DNA of 64,000 nucleotides, taken from assembly GCF_007991335.1 (NCBI RefSeq), contig NZ_BJYD01000021.1, forward strand, positions 1-64,000. Direction: 5' to 3'. The number at the start of each line of letters is the position of its first letter. The first letter of the stretch is position 1. This document shows, piece after piece, positions 43,495 to 53,033 of the stretch. The translations under genes were made by a program, and so were the position numbers. This stretch comes from Halobacillus faecis. Its GTDB lineage: Bacteria > Bacillota > Bacilli > Bacillales > Halobacillaceae. The notes below the pieces were generated by a model. That model searched no databases and was not told where the DNA came from. It was given only the letters and a program-made list of their open reading frames with translations.

Positions 43495-44267
43495 ATGAAT
43501 AGACCATTGAGAAAAAGAATAATGTCCAAAGTAGAAATAGCTCAACTGTATAGTGCTGGCGAAAGTACAACTGTCATTGCTAAAAAAGCGAATGTTTCAC
43601 CGGATTATATCCGAATCGTGTTAAAGGAATTAAGAGTTCCATTAAGACCTAGAGGCAGCTGGAAAAGAAAGTTTAAGGTCAACGAAGACTATTTTAAGAC
43701 GTGGTCTAACAACATGGCTTAATATTTTAGGATTTATTGCAGCAGGTGGAATGATTTCATGTCATGCGCAGTTAATTAGCATAGCACAAAAAGAAAAAGA
43801 TATACTGCTGTATATTAAGCGCGAAATGGATTCCAGCCATCCAATAACAAAAAATGAACGGACAGGTGTACATATGCATAATATCCGAAGTGAAATTCTC
43901 AAGGAGGATCTCATTCGCATACATGGAATAATACCAAAGAAATCAATGACTTTATCATATCCAAATGTACCAAGGGAATATCAATCACATTTTGTAAGAG
44001 GGTATTTGGATGGTGAAGGCTGTATATACAAGGATAAATATTTTATCAATATCGTAGGTGGATCCAAGTCATTTATGATGGAATTAATGGATGTACTTAG
44101 AGCAAATGATATGGAATCGAGATTAAATACGAATCCAGGATGACTTAATAGTAAGAGTTTATGTTAGCGGTAAGAAAGATGTAGAAAATTTCTTCCATTG
44201 GATATACGCTCAAGAAGATAAATGCCTGGAAAGAAAATATTCAACGTTCTTAAAATTGTTGAAGTAA
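43495..44267 (+). pseudogene. LAGLIDADG homing endonuclease, broken by frameshifts
   Basis: Three pieces in different frames together read as one freestanding homing endonuclease. Piece 1 (43495-43722) is a helix-turn-helix domain (VEIAQLYSAGESTTVIAKKA) ending TWSNNMA. A shift then gives the first LAGLIDADG motif as WLNILGFIAAGG, where a normal copy would have ADG. The second motif, HFVRGYLDGEGC, lies near 44000. Another shift near 44140 is needed for the tail DDLIVRVYVSGKKDVENFF to the TAA at 44265. The gene is therefore very likely inactive. It ends 43 bp from the dif site. No inteins or introns are seen here. Confidence 0.85.
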
Positions 44268-44309
44268 AAAGAAGGAGAGGAAATCCCCCTTACTTTTTTG
44301 TTTTCATCT

Positions 44310-44337
44310 AGTTTACATAATATTTATTATACTTACT
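44310..44337 (-). other. dif: dif site (XerCD/RipX-CodV recombination site)
   Basis: Read on the - strand, 28 bp: a XerC-type arm AGTAAGTATAA, a six-base centre TAAATA, and a XerD-type arm TTATGTAAACT. From memory the B. subtilis site has ACTTCCTAGAA, TATATA and the same XerD arm; that arm matches at 11 of 11. XerC arms are known to vary. It falls in the gap where gene orientation switches from + to -, as expected at the terminus, where chromosome dimers are resolved. Confidence 0.85.
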
Positions 44338-44978
44338 CATTTCAGAAATGATTGTTACATCTCAATAAAAAAGTATACTCATGATATTGAGACGAGATAG
44401 AAACAAATAAGCTAAAATTTAAGATGTTTCTTATTAATGTTTACTAATCACTTATCCTCCATAAGTTTTGCGCGTTAAATTCTCAGTAATAAATCCGGCT
44501 TCAAATTGTAGTTTCAGCTTCAGTTAGCTTCATTTGTTTTTATTTCATACATGACCTTTTATAGAATTTCAGAACGTTTGCTTTACGATCTCCAGCATGC
44601 TTTAAAATCATGTCTACACAATTTATCGTTCCATTTCAACCTGGTTAATCTAATATTTCTCATTCAACTTTCATACGCTTTTCGAATCTCCATTACTTGT
44701 TCATAAATTAAATGTAATTCCATCTATATTGAGATTTTTGCTACACATTTTTATATTTTTAATCTCGAGCTATCATTTGATTGACTCTCGGATTATGATT
44801 AAACATTATATACTCACGGTTAAGCTTTACTATTGTCTTCATTCGCATGCTGCTTTTCTTGATTAGACTTATTTCAATCTACATAACTCCCTTCTTTCCA
44901 GTTCTTGACCTATCATTTTATTTGCTCCCAGTTGCTTAAAAACTGAGAATTGATTTATTGATTGTTTTTTCTGAATAT

Positions 44979-44997
44979 TTCGGAGTTGCTACTAAGT
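44979..44997 (-). repeat. Ter-like 19-bp repeat 3
   Basis: On - it reads ACTTAGTAGCAACTCCGAA, identical to repeat 2, and is followed by an A-rich run with AAAAAACA. It is inverted relative to repeats 1 and 2 and lies on the other side of dif. Confidence 0.7.
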
Positions 44998-45006
44998 ATG
45001 AATTAG

Positions 45007-45043
45007 TAACCCCCCCTCGCAGATGCTCATTTTATGGGGGTTA
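45007..45043. repeat. Inverted repeat TAACCCCC / GGGGGTTA
   Basis: An eight-base stem with a 21-nt loop lies between two Ter-like repeats, directly next to the palindrome at 45044. There is no T run, so it is not a typical terminator. Confidence 0.5.
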
Positions 45044-45055
45044 GAACATATGTTC
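45044..45055. promoter_or_regulatory. Second LexA-type palindrome
   Basis: GAACATATGTTC is the same 12-mer as the box at 43444, but no gene starts downstream in either direction. It may be the remnant of an element's promoter or a chance match. Confidence 0.35.
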
Positions 45056-45079
45056 TGTTATTAACGGTGATTTTATGTA

Positions 45080-45098
45080 TTTGGAATTACTACTAAGT
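45080..45098 (-). repeat. Ter-like 19-bp repeat 4
   Basis: On - it reads ACTTAGTAGTAATTCCAAA, differing from the consensus at two positions. Same orientation as repeat 3. It is the weakest copy. Confidence 0.55.
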
Positions 45099-45111
45099 TC
45101 CTTGTTAAAAA

Positions 45112-45149
45112 CAAACAAAAAAGAAAAGCCACAGAGCGCTTACTCTGTG
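45112..45149 (-). terminator. Terminator of the sqdX-like gene
   Basis: On - a CACAGAG / CTCTGTG stem, overlapping the end of the coding region, is followed by GGCTTTTCTTTTTT. Confidence 0.75.
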
Positions 45150-46303
45150 ACTTTAACCTTTGATTTTTTTGACGTTGTTGCTGCCTGCTCTTCATATACC
45201 TTTAACGTCTTATAGTAATACTCAAGGATCTGCTCCGAAGGTTTTTGCCAGCTATACTTTTCAGCTTCTTGGCGTGCATTTTTACAAAGTGTCTGATATA
45301 ACTCCTCATCTTCCAATCTTTCGATCGCCTGAATCATGCTCTCGGTGTTCTCATTTTCAAATAATAAACCTGTTTTGCCATCTTCTACTTGCTCCATGGT
45401 CGGGCCGCTCTTGGCAGCAATGACAGGGAGACCAGAAGCCATAGATTCGAGGATGACTAGGCCAAGCGTTTCGGTAACCGATGGGAAAATCAGAGCATCA
45501 GAAGAAGCAAAAGCCTGAGCAAGCTCCTCTCCGTGCATAAGCCCTGTAAAAACTGTATTGGTATCCTTAAAAGTTTCCTCTAATTCATCCTTCACAGGGC
45601 CATCTCCAACAATGGCAAGAGAAATATCGTCTCTCTTTTCCAATAAAGGCTTGATTTTATGGATTTCTTTTTCAGGAGCCAATCTACCCACAAAGACAAG
45701 CAGTTTGTTATCTTTCCTGCCTGCAGACAGTCGCTCCCTCATCTCTTCACTTTTATGTCGAGGATGGTAATGATCGACAGCGACTCCCCGGTCCCACACA
45801 CTCACATTATGGAAGTTCTTCTCATCCAGTTCCTTCTTAATAGCTCTTGAGGTACACAAATTCACATCTGCATAGTTGTGTAACTTTCTAAAATACCACC
45901 AAACAAGAGGCTTAAAAGGATATAACCGGTAATAATCCAAGTATTTAGGAACGTGAGTATGATAAGAAGCAATTAACGGATAGTCCAGTTTATCCGCATA
46001 ATATACGCCAGAGACCCCTACAAGAGCGGGGTTGACCACATGGACGAGGTCAGGATTATGTTTTTGCAGCAAGTCCTTTACTCGTCGCTGTGGTAAGCTG
46101 AATTCTCGATACCTGTAGAAAGGCATTTTTGTCGTTTTGACCCCTTCGACGATCGCCCCTTCATATTCCGTCACACCAAAGTCTGGAGCAATGACGACGA
46201 CCTCATGTTCTTGATTTCGCAAGTATTTGATGGACTCTTTTAATCGTGTGACGACTCCATCTGTTGATGGTAGGAATGTTTCTGTAATGATGGCGATTTT
46301 CAA
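45140..46303 (-). CDS. sqdX: GT4 glycosyltransferase, likely sulfoquinovosyltransferase
   Basis: A 387-residue GT-B glycosyltransferase of family 4. The N-terminal half starts KIAIITETFLPSTDGVVTRL, and the C-terminal half has FVGRLAPEKEI, the nucleotide site FPSVTETLGLVILESMASGLPVIA (with Glu-x7-Glu) and a Lys-rich tail. The neighbour, 13 bp upstream, is the UDP-sulfoquinovose synthase gene, so transfer of sulfoquinovose to diacylglycerol (SqdX role) is the best guess. Family 4 alone would also allow other lipid glycosylation. The start is TTG 46303, ten bases after AAGGAG; a longer frame to 46405 overlaps sqdB. Confidence 0.8.
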   Translation of the reverse strand: MKIAIITETFLPSTDGVVTRLKESIKYLRNQEHEVVVIAPDFGVTEYEGAIVEGVKTTKMPFYRYREFSLPQRRVKDLLQKHNPDLVHVVNPALVGVSGVYYADKLDYPLIASYHTHVPKYLDYYRLYPFKPLVWWYFRKLHNYADVNLCTSRAIKKELDEKNFHNVSVWDRGVAVDHYHPRHKSEEMRERLSAGRKDNKLLVFVGRLAPEKEIHKIKPLLEKRDDISLAIVGDGPVKDELEETFKDTNTVFTGLMHGEELAQAFASSDALIFPSVTETLGLVILESMASGLPVIAAKSGPTMEQVEDGKTGLLFENENTESMIQAIERLEDEELYQTLCKNARQEAEKYSWQKPSEQILEYYYKTLKVYEEQAATTSKKSKVKVTE

Positions 46304-46316
46304 AGCGGAAAACTCC

Positions 46317-47468
<1,152 letters not shown>

Positions 47469-47717
47469 CTACCTCCTAGTTACGTCTTGCATACTCGTAT
47501 TCCATTATAGAATGACTCCTATGACTTTTCTATCTTCTCCCAATCGTTCGAAGACGGACAAAAGTCAAGGTCTCTACGTTTTTGACTTTACCATTAATTT
47601 AATTTTGAAACAATTAATTCTTTGTTAAACCGTCGATTCTATGTAGAGATATGCTTGTGAGACCTCAAACCTATTTACCCCAAATGAAGATTACTTCAAA
47701 CCTACTTTTCAATAAAA

Positions 47718-47744
47718 GCCTGCAGAACAACAGGTTCTGCAGGC
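47718..47744 (-). terminator. Terminator of floT
   Basis: GCCTGCAGAAC and GTTCTGCAGGC form an 11-bp stem; on - it is followed by TTTTATTG. Confidence 0.85.
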
Positions 47745-47751
47745 GGAGCTG

Positions 47752-49215
47752 TCACTTTTCTTCTTCCTTATTCTCATCCTCTTCTTTCGTAGCAGCCGCT
47801 TCCTTCAGTTCATCATCAGAAGATGCTCCAAATTCATGGACAGCCCCTCTTGATACATAGCTCTCAAGCATCGCTTTCAGATCCATACCTGTTGTCTCTT
47901 TTAAAGACTCCTGAATGCCAAGCATGGTAGAAGTCACACTGTTCGCTACTTTCGCAGAACCTCCACGTGAATCGTTTCCTCCCATATCAATGACCTTCAT
48001 ATCTTTAATTTGACTGATTGGTGCGGATACTTTTTCTGCATATTCCGGCAATACTTTAATGAGCATTTCCATAATGGCCGCTTCACCGTAATGTTCCATC
48101 GCTTTCGCCATACGTTCTTTCGATTCCGCTTCAGCAATTCCTCGTTGACGAATGACTTCCGCTTCGGATTCGCCTTTGATTCGTTCATTATCGGCTTCTG
48201 CCTGCGCACGTTTAGTCACTTCATAAGCTTCAGCATCAGCGATGGAGCGGCGTCGTTTGTTCTCTTCTTCTTCCAATTCGACCGCTCTCTGCTTTTCAAT
48301 ATACTGAACTTTCAATTCTTCTTCCTTGATTTGCTGAGCAAGTTTCTGCCTTTCCAATTCCCCTGATTGGTCTGCATTCGCTTTCGCGCGGTTCGTCTCT
48401 TTCTGGAATTCCGCTTCCTTGATGTCTTTTTCCTTTGTCGATGCCGCAACTGCAGTCAAACGTCGGTTTTCTTCATCTTGTGCTTCCTGGTCGTTTTTCG
48501 CCTGATAGATGCGCGTCTCTTTTGTTGCATCGGACTCTGCCATGTTCGCTTTCTTCTGAACCTCAGCGATATGAGGACGACCTAGCGCATCGATATATCC
48601 ATTTTCGACATCCACATCCTCCACATCATTCAATGCAAAAGAAGTGATCTCAAACCCCATGCCTTTTAAGTCAGATTCAGCAATTTTCTTCACCTGAGTG
48701 TTGACTTCTTTGAAATCATTATAGATTTTTTCAATCGGAAGCGATGCGATGATCGAACGTAAATGACCATTCAACACATCTTTCAACTCTGATTCTCTTT
48801 CTTTCTGCTTCTTACCAAGGAATTTCTCCGCAAAGTTCGCCATGATCTCAAGTTCACTGCCAATACTGATGACCGCCGTACTAGCAACTCTAACGGGGAT
48901 CCCCTCTTTTGTATAAGCCTTGTCTGAATTGACTTGTAGTTGGAAGGATGTCAAATCAATCGGCGTCGCTGTCTGGAACATTCTCAGGCGGTACCCACCA
49001 CCACGAATGATTTTTACCGAACGTCCATTATCATCTTCAAATACATTCTTTTCTTTTTCCGGATCACCAAGTTTTGGACCTGTAACAATCAACGCCTCAT
49101 TCGAACTGGCCGTCTTATAGCGCATTCGGAAGACGATAAAAGTTATGATTCCCCCAACTAGAACAACCGCTCCAATAACACCTAGAATTAACAAAAATAA
49201 AGCACCTTCAAACAA
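47752..49215 (-). CDS. floT: Flotillin FloT
   Basis: A 487-residue membrane scaffold of lipid microdomains, resembling B. subtilis FloT (YuaG). The N terminus is a single hydrophobic hairpin or helix (ALFLLILGVIGAVVLVGGIITFIVF), followed by an SPFH domain (about 40-230), a long coiled coil rich in Glu, Ala and Lys (about 230-380), and a tail with acidic residues. Such proteins support signalling and membrane fluidity. No yuaF-like NfeD gene lies beside it, although floT often pairs with one. The start is TTG 49215 after AAGGAGTGG. Confidence 0.92.
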   Translation of the reverse strand: MFEGALFLLILGVIGAVVLVGGIITFIVFRMRYKTASSNEALIVTGPKLGDPEKEKNVFEDDNGRSVKIIRGGGYRLRMFQTATPIDLTSFQLQVNSDKAYTKEGIPVRVASTAVISIGSELEIMANFAEKFLGKKQKERESELKDVLNGHLRSIIASLPIEKIYNDFKEVNTQVKKIAESDLKGMGFEITSFALNDVEDVDVENGYIDALGRPHIAEVQKKANMAESDATKETRIYQAKNDQEAQDEENRRLTAVAASTKEKDIKEAEFQKETNRAKANADQSGELERQKLAQQIKEEELKVQYIEKQRAVELEEEENKRRRSIADAEAYEVTKRAQAEADNERIKGESEAEVIRQRGIAEAESKERMAKAMEHYGEAAIMEMLIKVLPEYAEKVSAPISQIKDMKVIDMGGNDSRGGSAKVANSVTSTMLGIQESLKETTGMDLKAMLESYVSRGAVHEFGASSDDELKEAAATKEEDENKEEEK

Positions 49216-49345
49216 ATAACCACTCCTTTTTCTTTCTCCCTATTTATGTAACAAAAGGGGTTATATTCCATAACGATTACAACTCTATTAAAGTTTCAGG
49301 AAATTTGCAATATCCGCCAAATTTCCTTTAAGGAACATAGACCTA

Positions 49346-49370
49346 TGAATTCTATCAAGTAGAGAATTCA
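49346..49370. promoter_or_regulatory. Inverted repeat at the acyl-CoA synthetase promoter
   Basis: TGAATTCT and AGAATTCA are separated by nine bases, just before a TATAAT at 49373-49378. The position in the -35/-10 spacer suggests an operator; the binding protein is unknown. Confidence 0.5.
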
Positions 49371-49413
49371 GTTATAATAGTAATAATAAAATTCTGAAAA
49401 AGGAGGAACATTC

Positions 49414-51369
49414 ATGAGTACATCGATCAATGCATGGACCCCTACCGCAGAATATAAAGAAGCAACCCGATTATTCCGATGGATGAAGAAGTATGGCTGC
49501 ACCTCCTATGATGACTTCCACTCTAAATCTATCGATGATCTTGAATGGTTTTGGGAAGAAGCAGTCAAAGAGCTCGCCATTGAATGGTATACCCCTTACA
49601 AAAGTGTATTGGACACATCCCATGGCCCTATGTATCCCCAATGGTTTCAAGGTGGGGAGCTTAATGCCACTCACTTAGCCCTTGATCGCTGGGCAGATGA
49701 TCCATCTAAAGAAAATGACATTGCCCTTTACTGGGAGGGAGATAATGGACAAACCTCCTCCTTATCCTTTAAAGACTTGAAAAAGGAAGTAGACACTGTC
49801 GCTTGCGGTCTAGAGAGCTATGGAATATCTGAGGGCGATATCGTTACATTGTATCTACCTATGCTCCCTGAAACCCTCATTGCTATGCTGGCCATTTCCA
49901 AAGTAGGTGCAATCTTCTCACCTGCCTTCTCTGGTTACAAAGCAGATGCCGTCACAACAAGAATTCATGCAAGCAAATCGAAAGCGTTAATTACGGCTGA
50001 TGGCTTTTATCGCAGAGGAAAAACGATACCTATGAAACAGGAAGCGGATCTTGCTGCGGATCAATGCCCATCTCTAGAGCATGTTTTCATCGTTGAACGT
50101 ACTGGATCGCAAGTGAACTTACAAGAACCTCGTGATGTTCTCTGGAGTGATTTAAGAAAGAAGGAATCCGAGTACAAGACGAAGGTGAAAAGAGCGAATG
50201 ATCCGTTTATGCTCATTTACACCTCAGGAACAACAGGTACACCAAAGGGAGCTGTCCATACTCATGCAGGATTTCCCATCAAGGCTGCCTTTGATGCTGG
50301 TGTGTGTATGGATGTTACGAAAGAAGATACGTTATTCTGGTATACGGATATGGGATGGATGATGGGACCCTTCCTTGTTTACGGAGGATTGGTCAATGGT
50401 GCATCCATTGTCATGTTTGAAGGCACCCCTGACTATCCAGACCCCGACCGCTTATGGAAACTTGTAGAGAAGTATCACGTCACCCATTTAGGTCTCTCTC
50501 CCACCCTTGTCCGCTCCATGATGAAGCACGGGAAAGATTGGATCGAGAAACATGATCTCAGGTCTTTAAAACTTATTGGATCAACAGGTGAACCATGGAA
50601 TCCAGAGCCGTGGCATTGGCTTTTCAAACATGCAGGAGGTTCAAGAATACCAATTTTCAACTATTCAGGTGGAACAGAAATTTCAGGAGGGATTCTCGGT
50701 AATGTACTCGTCAAACCGATTCAACCAGTCACTTTCAATGCGGCTCTTCCTGGAATGGATGTTGATGTTTATGACGAAAAAGGACAGTCACTCCTCGATG
50801 AAGTTGGCGAACTCGTGATCAAATCCCCATGGGTTGGCATGACAAACAGTTTCTTTGGAGACGATCAGCGTTATGAAGAGACCTATTGGAGCCGCTTCAA
50901 AGATACGTGGGTTCATGGTGATTGGGTGATTAAAGATAAAGAAGGGTACTATACGATTACCGGACGATCGGATGATGTTTTAAATGTAGCCGGAAAACGA
51001 TTAGGTCCTACGGAGGTGGAGTCTGTTCTCCTTAAACATAGCGCCGTTTTAGAGGCTGGAGTTATTGGAATCCCTCATGAGGTAAAAGGAGAAGAAGCCG
51101 TCGCATTTGTGGTCCTTAAGGAATTTCATCCTCCAGATGATCTAACGGAAGAATTGACCATGCTCCTTCATCATCAATTAGGCAAAGCCCTCGCACCTAA
51201 AAAGATATTCGTTGTCGATGACCTTCCTAAGACAAGAAATGCCAAAGTGATGAGGCGAGCGATCAAAGCTGCTTTTTTAAATAAGCCAGCTGGGGACTTG
51301 AGTGCGCTCGTCAATCCGCAAAGCGTTAATCAGATCCGGAGCATTGGCCAAAATGCTTCATCAACATGA
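49414..51369 (+). CDS. AMP-forming acyl-CoA synthetase (acetyl-CoA/acetoacetyl-CoA synthetase-like)
   Basis: A 651-residue ANL-family enzyme that activates a short-chain acid to its CoA thioester through an acyl-AMP. Motifs are LIYTSGTTGTPKGAVHTH (P-loop), WYTDMGWMMGP, the STGEPW and YSGGTEISGG blocks, and the C-terminal GRSDDVLNVAGKR with the catalytic Lys in NAKVMRRAIK. The length and N-terminal extension suit acetyl- or acetoacetyl-CoA synthetases. It is one of few + genes right of dif and is convergent with the yng operon, whose product acetoacetate it might activate. Confidence 0.87.
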   Translation: MSTSINAWTPTAEYKEATRLFRWMKKYGCTSYDDFHSKSIDDLEWFWEEAVKELAIEWYTPYKSVLDTSHGPMYPQWFQGGELNATHLALDRWADDPSKENDIALYWEGDNGQTSSLSFKDLKKEVDTVACGLESYGISEGDIVTLYLPMLPETLIAMLAISKVGAIFSPAFSGYKADAVTTRIHASKSKALITADGFYRRGKTIPMKQEADLAADQCPSLEHVFIVERTGSQVNLQEPRDVLWSDLRKKESEYKTKVKRANDPFMLIYTSGTTGTPKGAVHTHAGFPIKAAFDAGVCMDVTKEDTLFWYTDMGWMMGPFLVYGGLVNGASIVMFEGTPDYPDPDRLWKLVEKYHVTHLGLSPTLVRSMMKHGKDWIEKHDLRSLKLIGSTGEPWNPEPWHWLFKHAGGSRIPIFNYSGGTEISGGILGNVLVKPIQPVTFNAALPGMDVDVYDEKGQSLLDEVGELVIKSPWVGMTNSFFGDDQRYEETYWSRFKDTWVHGDWVIKDKEGYYTITGRSDDVLNVAGKRLGPTEVESVLLKHSAVLEAGVIGIPHEVKGEEAVAFVVLKEFHPPDDLTEELTMLLHHQLGKALAPKKIFVVDDLPKTRNAKVMRRAIKAAFLNKPAGDLSALVNPQSVNQIRSIGQNASST

Positions 51370-51449
51370 AAAGTACGAATCGAGCAATTTTTTGTATCGG
51401 TTCATAAATAAATACACAGCTTAGAATCTTATTGATCACGATTCAACAA

Positions 51450-51490
51450 AGAAGCTCCTGGACATATCAAAGGTCCAGGAGCTTTTTTTT
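51450..51490. terminator. Shared terminator of the synthetase and the yng operon
   Basis: AAGCTCCTGGAC and GTCCAGGAGCTT flank a nine-base loop. T residues follow on +, and A residues on the left give a shorter T run on -. It lies at the end of the last operon gene. Confidence 0.9.
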
Positions 51491-53018
51491 ATACCGGATA
51501 TACACCGTGTTTTCTTTCTGTAAATAGAACATCTTTTGTCTCGTAAGCATCATATCGAGTGGAAAGCTCTTCTCTGAGCTTATTCGGCTGAACGATGTCA
51601 TCGATTACCATCTCAGAAGCCAAACGATAAATATCAATGTTCTCTTTGTATTCTTCATGCTTTTCTTTAATGAATGCCGGTCGCTCTTCTTCAGGAAGTG
51701 CGGCGATCTTATTCGCATAAACAGCGTTTACAGCCGCTTCTGGACCCATAACAGCAATCTGTGCGGTAGGCAAAGCGAGACATGCATCCGGCTCAAACGC
51801 AGGTCCTGCCATTGCATAGAGTCCTGCTCCGTAGGCTTTACGAACAACAACAGAAATTTTAGGTACAGTCGCCTCGCTCATCGCAGAAAGCATCTTCGCC
51901 CCGTGACGGATAATCCCTGCACGCTCAACTTTGGTTCCGATCATGAACCCTGGAATATCGGCAAGGAAAAGCAGTGGAATATTAAAGGCATCACAGAGCT
52001 GGATGAATTTCGCTGCTTTATCTGCAGAATCAGGGAAAAGGACGCCACCTTTTGCTCTTGGCTGGTTGGCGATGATTCCTACAGGCCGCCCTTCGATTCT
52101 CGCTAAACCTGTAATGAGCTCCGGAGCAAACTTTTTCTTGATCTCACAGAATGAATGATCATCAATGAGACGATCGATCAACTGATACATATCAAACGGG
52201 GCATTTTGGTTTTTAGGGATCAGTTCTTCCACGCTTTTCTCAAACGGAGCAGGCTCTCTTGATTCTGCCTTTGTCGGTAATTCCCTGTAGGACTGTGGGA
52301 AATAGCTTAAATATTTTCTGGCGAATGCAATCGCATCACTTTCATCTTTCGCGAGTACATCCCCACATCCAGAGACCGAACAATGCATATTCGCACCGCC
52401 CATTTCCTCAAGCGTCACTTTCTCCCCGATCACTTTCTCAGCCATTCGCGGAGACCCTAAATACATGGAGGCGTTGCCATCGACCATGACGACGATGTCA
52501 CAAAAGGCAGGTATGTACGCTCCGCCCGCTGCAGATGGTCCGAATAATAAACAGACTTGTGGCACACGGCCGGATAGTTTGATTTGATTATGGAATATAC
52601 GTCCTGCTCCTCGGCGGTTAGGGAACATTTCAACCTGATCGGTAATCCTTGCCCCCGCAGAGTCCACAAGGTAGAGCATCGGCACATTCAGTTTTAATGC
52701 GGTTTCCTGAATCCGTATGATTTTTTCAACGGTCCGCGCTCCCCATGAGCCCGCTTTTACGGTGGAATCGTTGGCCATTACACATACTTTTTCCCCGTTA
52801 ATTTTCCCTATGCCTGTGACGACACCATCAGCAGGGAGGGAGTCATCTTGACAATTGGCGAAAAAAGCGTCTTCGATATCGATGTTATCATCAAACAAAA
52901 GCTGTAGACGTTCACGTACGAACATTTTCCCTTTTTCAGCGTTCTTGCTGTGATACTTTTCAGCACCACCAGAAGCAATCTTCTTTGCTCGTTCTTCTAA
53001 CGTTTCATTTGTAGGCAT
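51489..53018 (-). CDS. yngE: Acyl-CoA carboxylase carboxyltransferase subunit (YngE-like)
   Basis: A 509-residue carboxyltransferase of the propionyl/methylcrotonyl-CoA carboxylase beta type. GGAYIPAFCDIVVMV and AGLYAMAGPAFEPDA are the two oxyanion-type loops, with FLADIPGFMIGTKVER between. With the biotin carboxylase and biotin carrier genes of the same operon it should carboxylate 3-methylcrotonyl-CoA in leucine breakdown. I choose ATG 53018, just after AAAGGTGG; a GTG four codons earlier is less likely. It is the last gene of the operon. Confidence 0.9.
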   Translation of the reverse strand: MPTNETLEERAKKIASGGAEKYHSKNAEKGKMFVRERLQLLFDDNIDIEDAFFANCQDDSLPADGVVTGIGKINGEKVCVMANDSTVKAGSWGARTVEKIIRIQETALKLNVPMLYLVDSAGARITDQVEMFPNRRGAGRIFHNQIKLSGRVPQVCLLFGPSAAGGAYIPAFCDIVVMVDGNASMYLGSPRMAEKVIGEKVTLEEMGGANMHCSVSGCGDVLAKDESDAIAFARKYLSYFPQSYRELPTKAESREPAPFEKSVEELIPKNQNAPFDMYQLIDRLIDDHSFCEIKKKFAPELITGLARIEGRPVGIIANQPRAKGGVLFPDSADKAAKFIQLCDAFNIPLLFLADIPGFMIGTKVERAGIIRHGAKMLSAMSEATVPKISVVVRKAYGAGLYAMAGPAFEPDACLALPTAQIAVMGPEAAVNAVYANKIAALPEEERPAFIKEKHEEYKENIDIYRLASEMVIDDIVQPNKLREELSTRYDAYETKDVLFTERKHGVYPV

Positions 53019-53033
53019 CGTTTTTTCCACCTT

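Larger units (their letters stand above)
44338..45139. other. AT-rich noncoding region beside dif
   Basis: About 800 bp without an intact gene. On - between about 44430 and 44730, short in-frame runs (LIYEQVMEIRKAYES, then a stop; HAGDRKANVLKFYKRS in another frame) look like remains of a decayed gene, perhaps with a helix-turn-helix. Two Ter-like repeats (44979 and 45080), a hairpin with TAACCCCC/GGGGGTTA (45007-45043) and a GAACATATGTTC palindrome occupy the right end. Just before dif, 44264-44298 has a weak terminator-like stem and T run for the broken gene. Confidence 0.5.
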
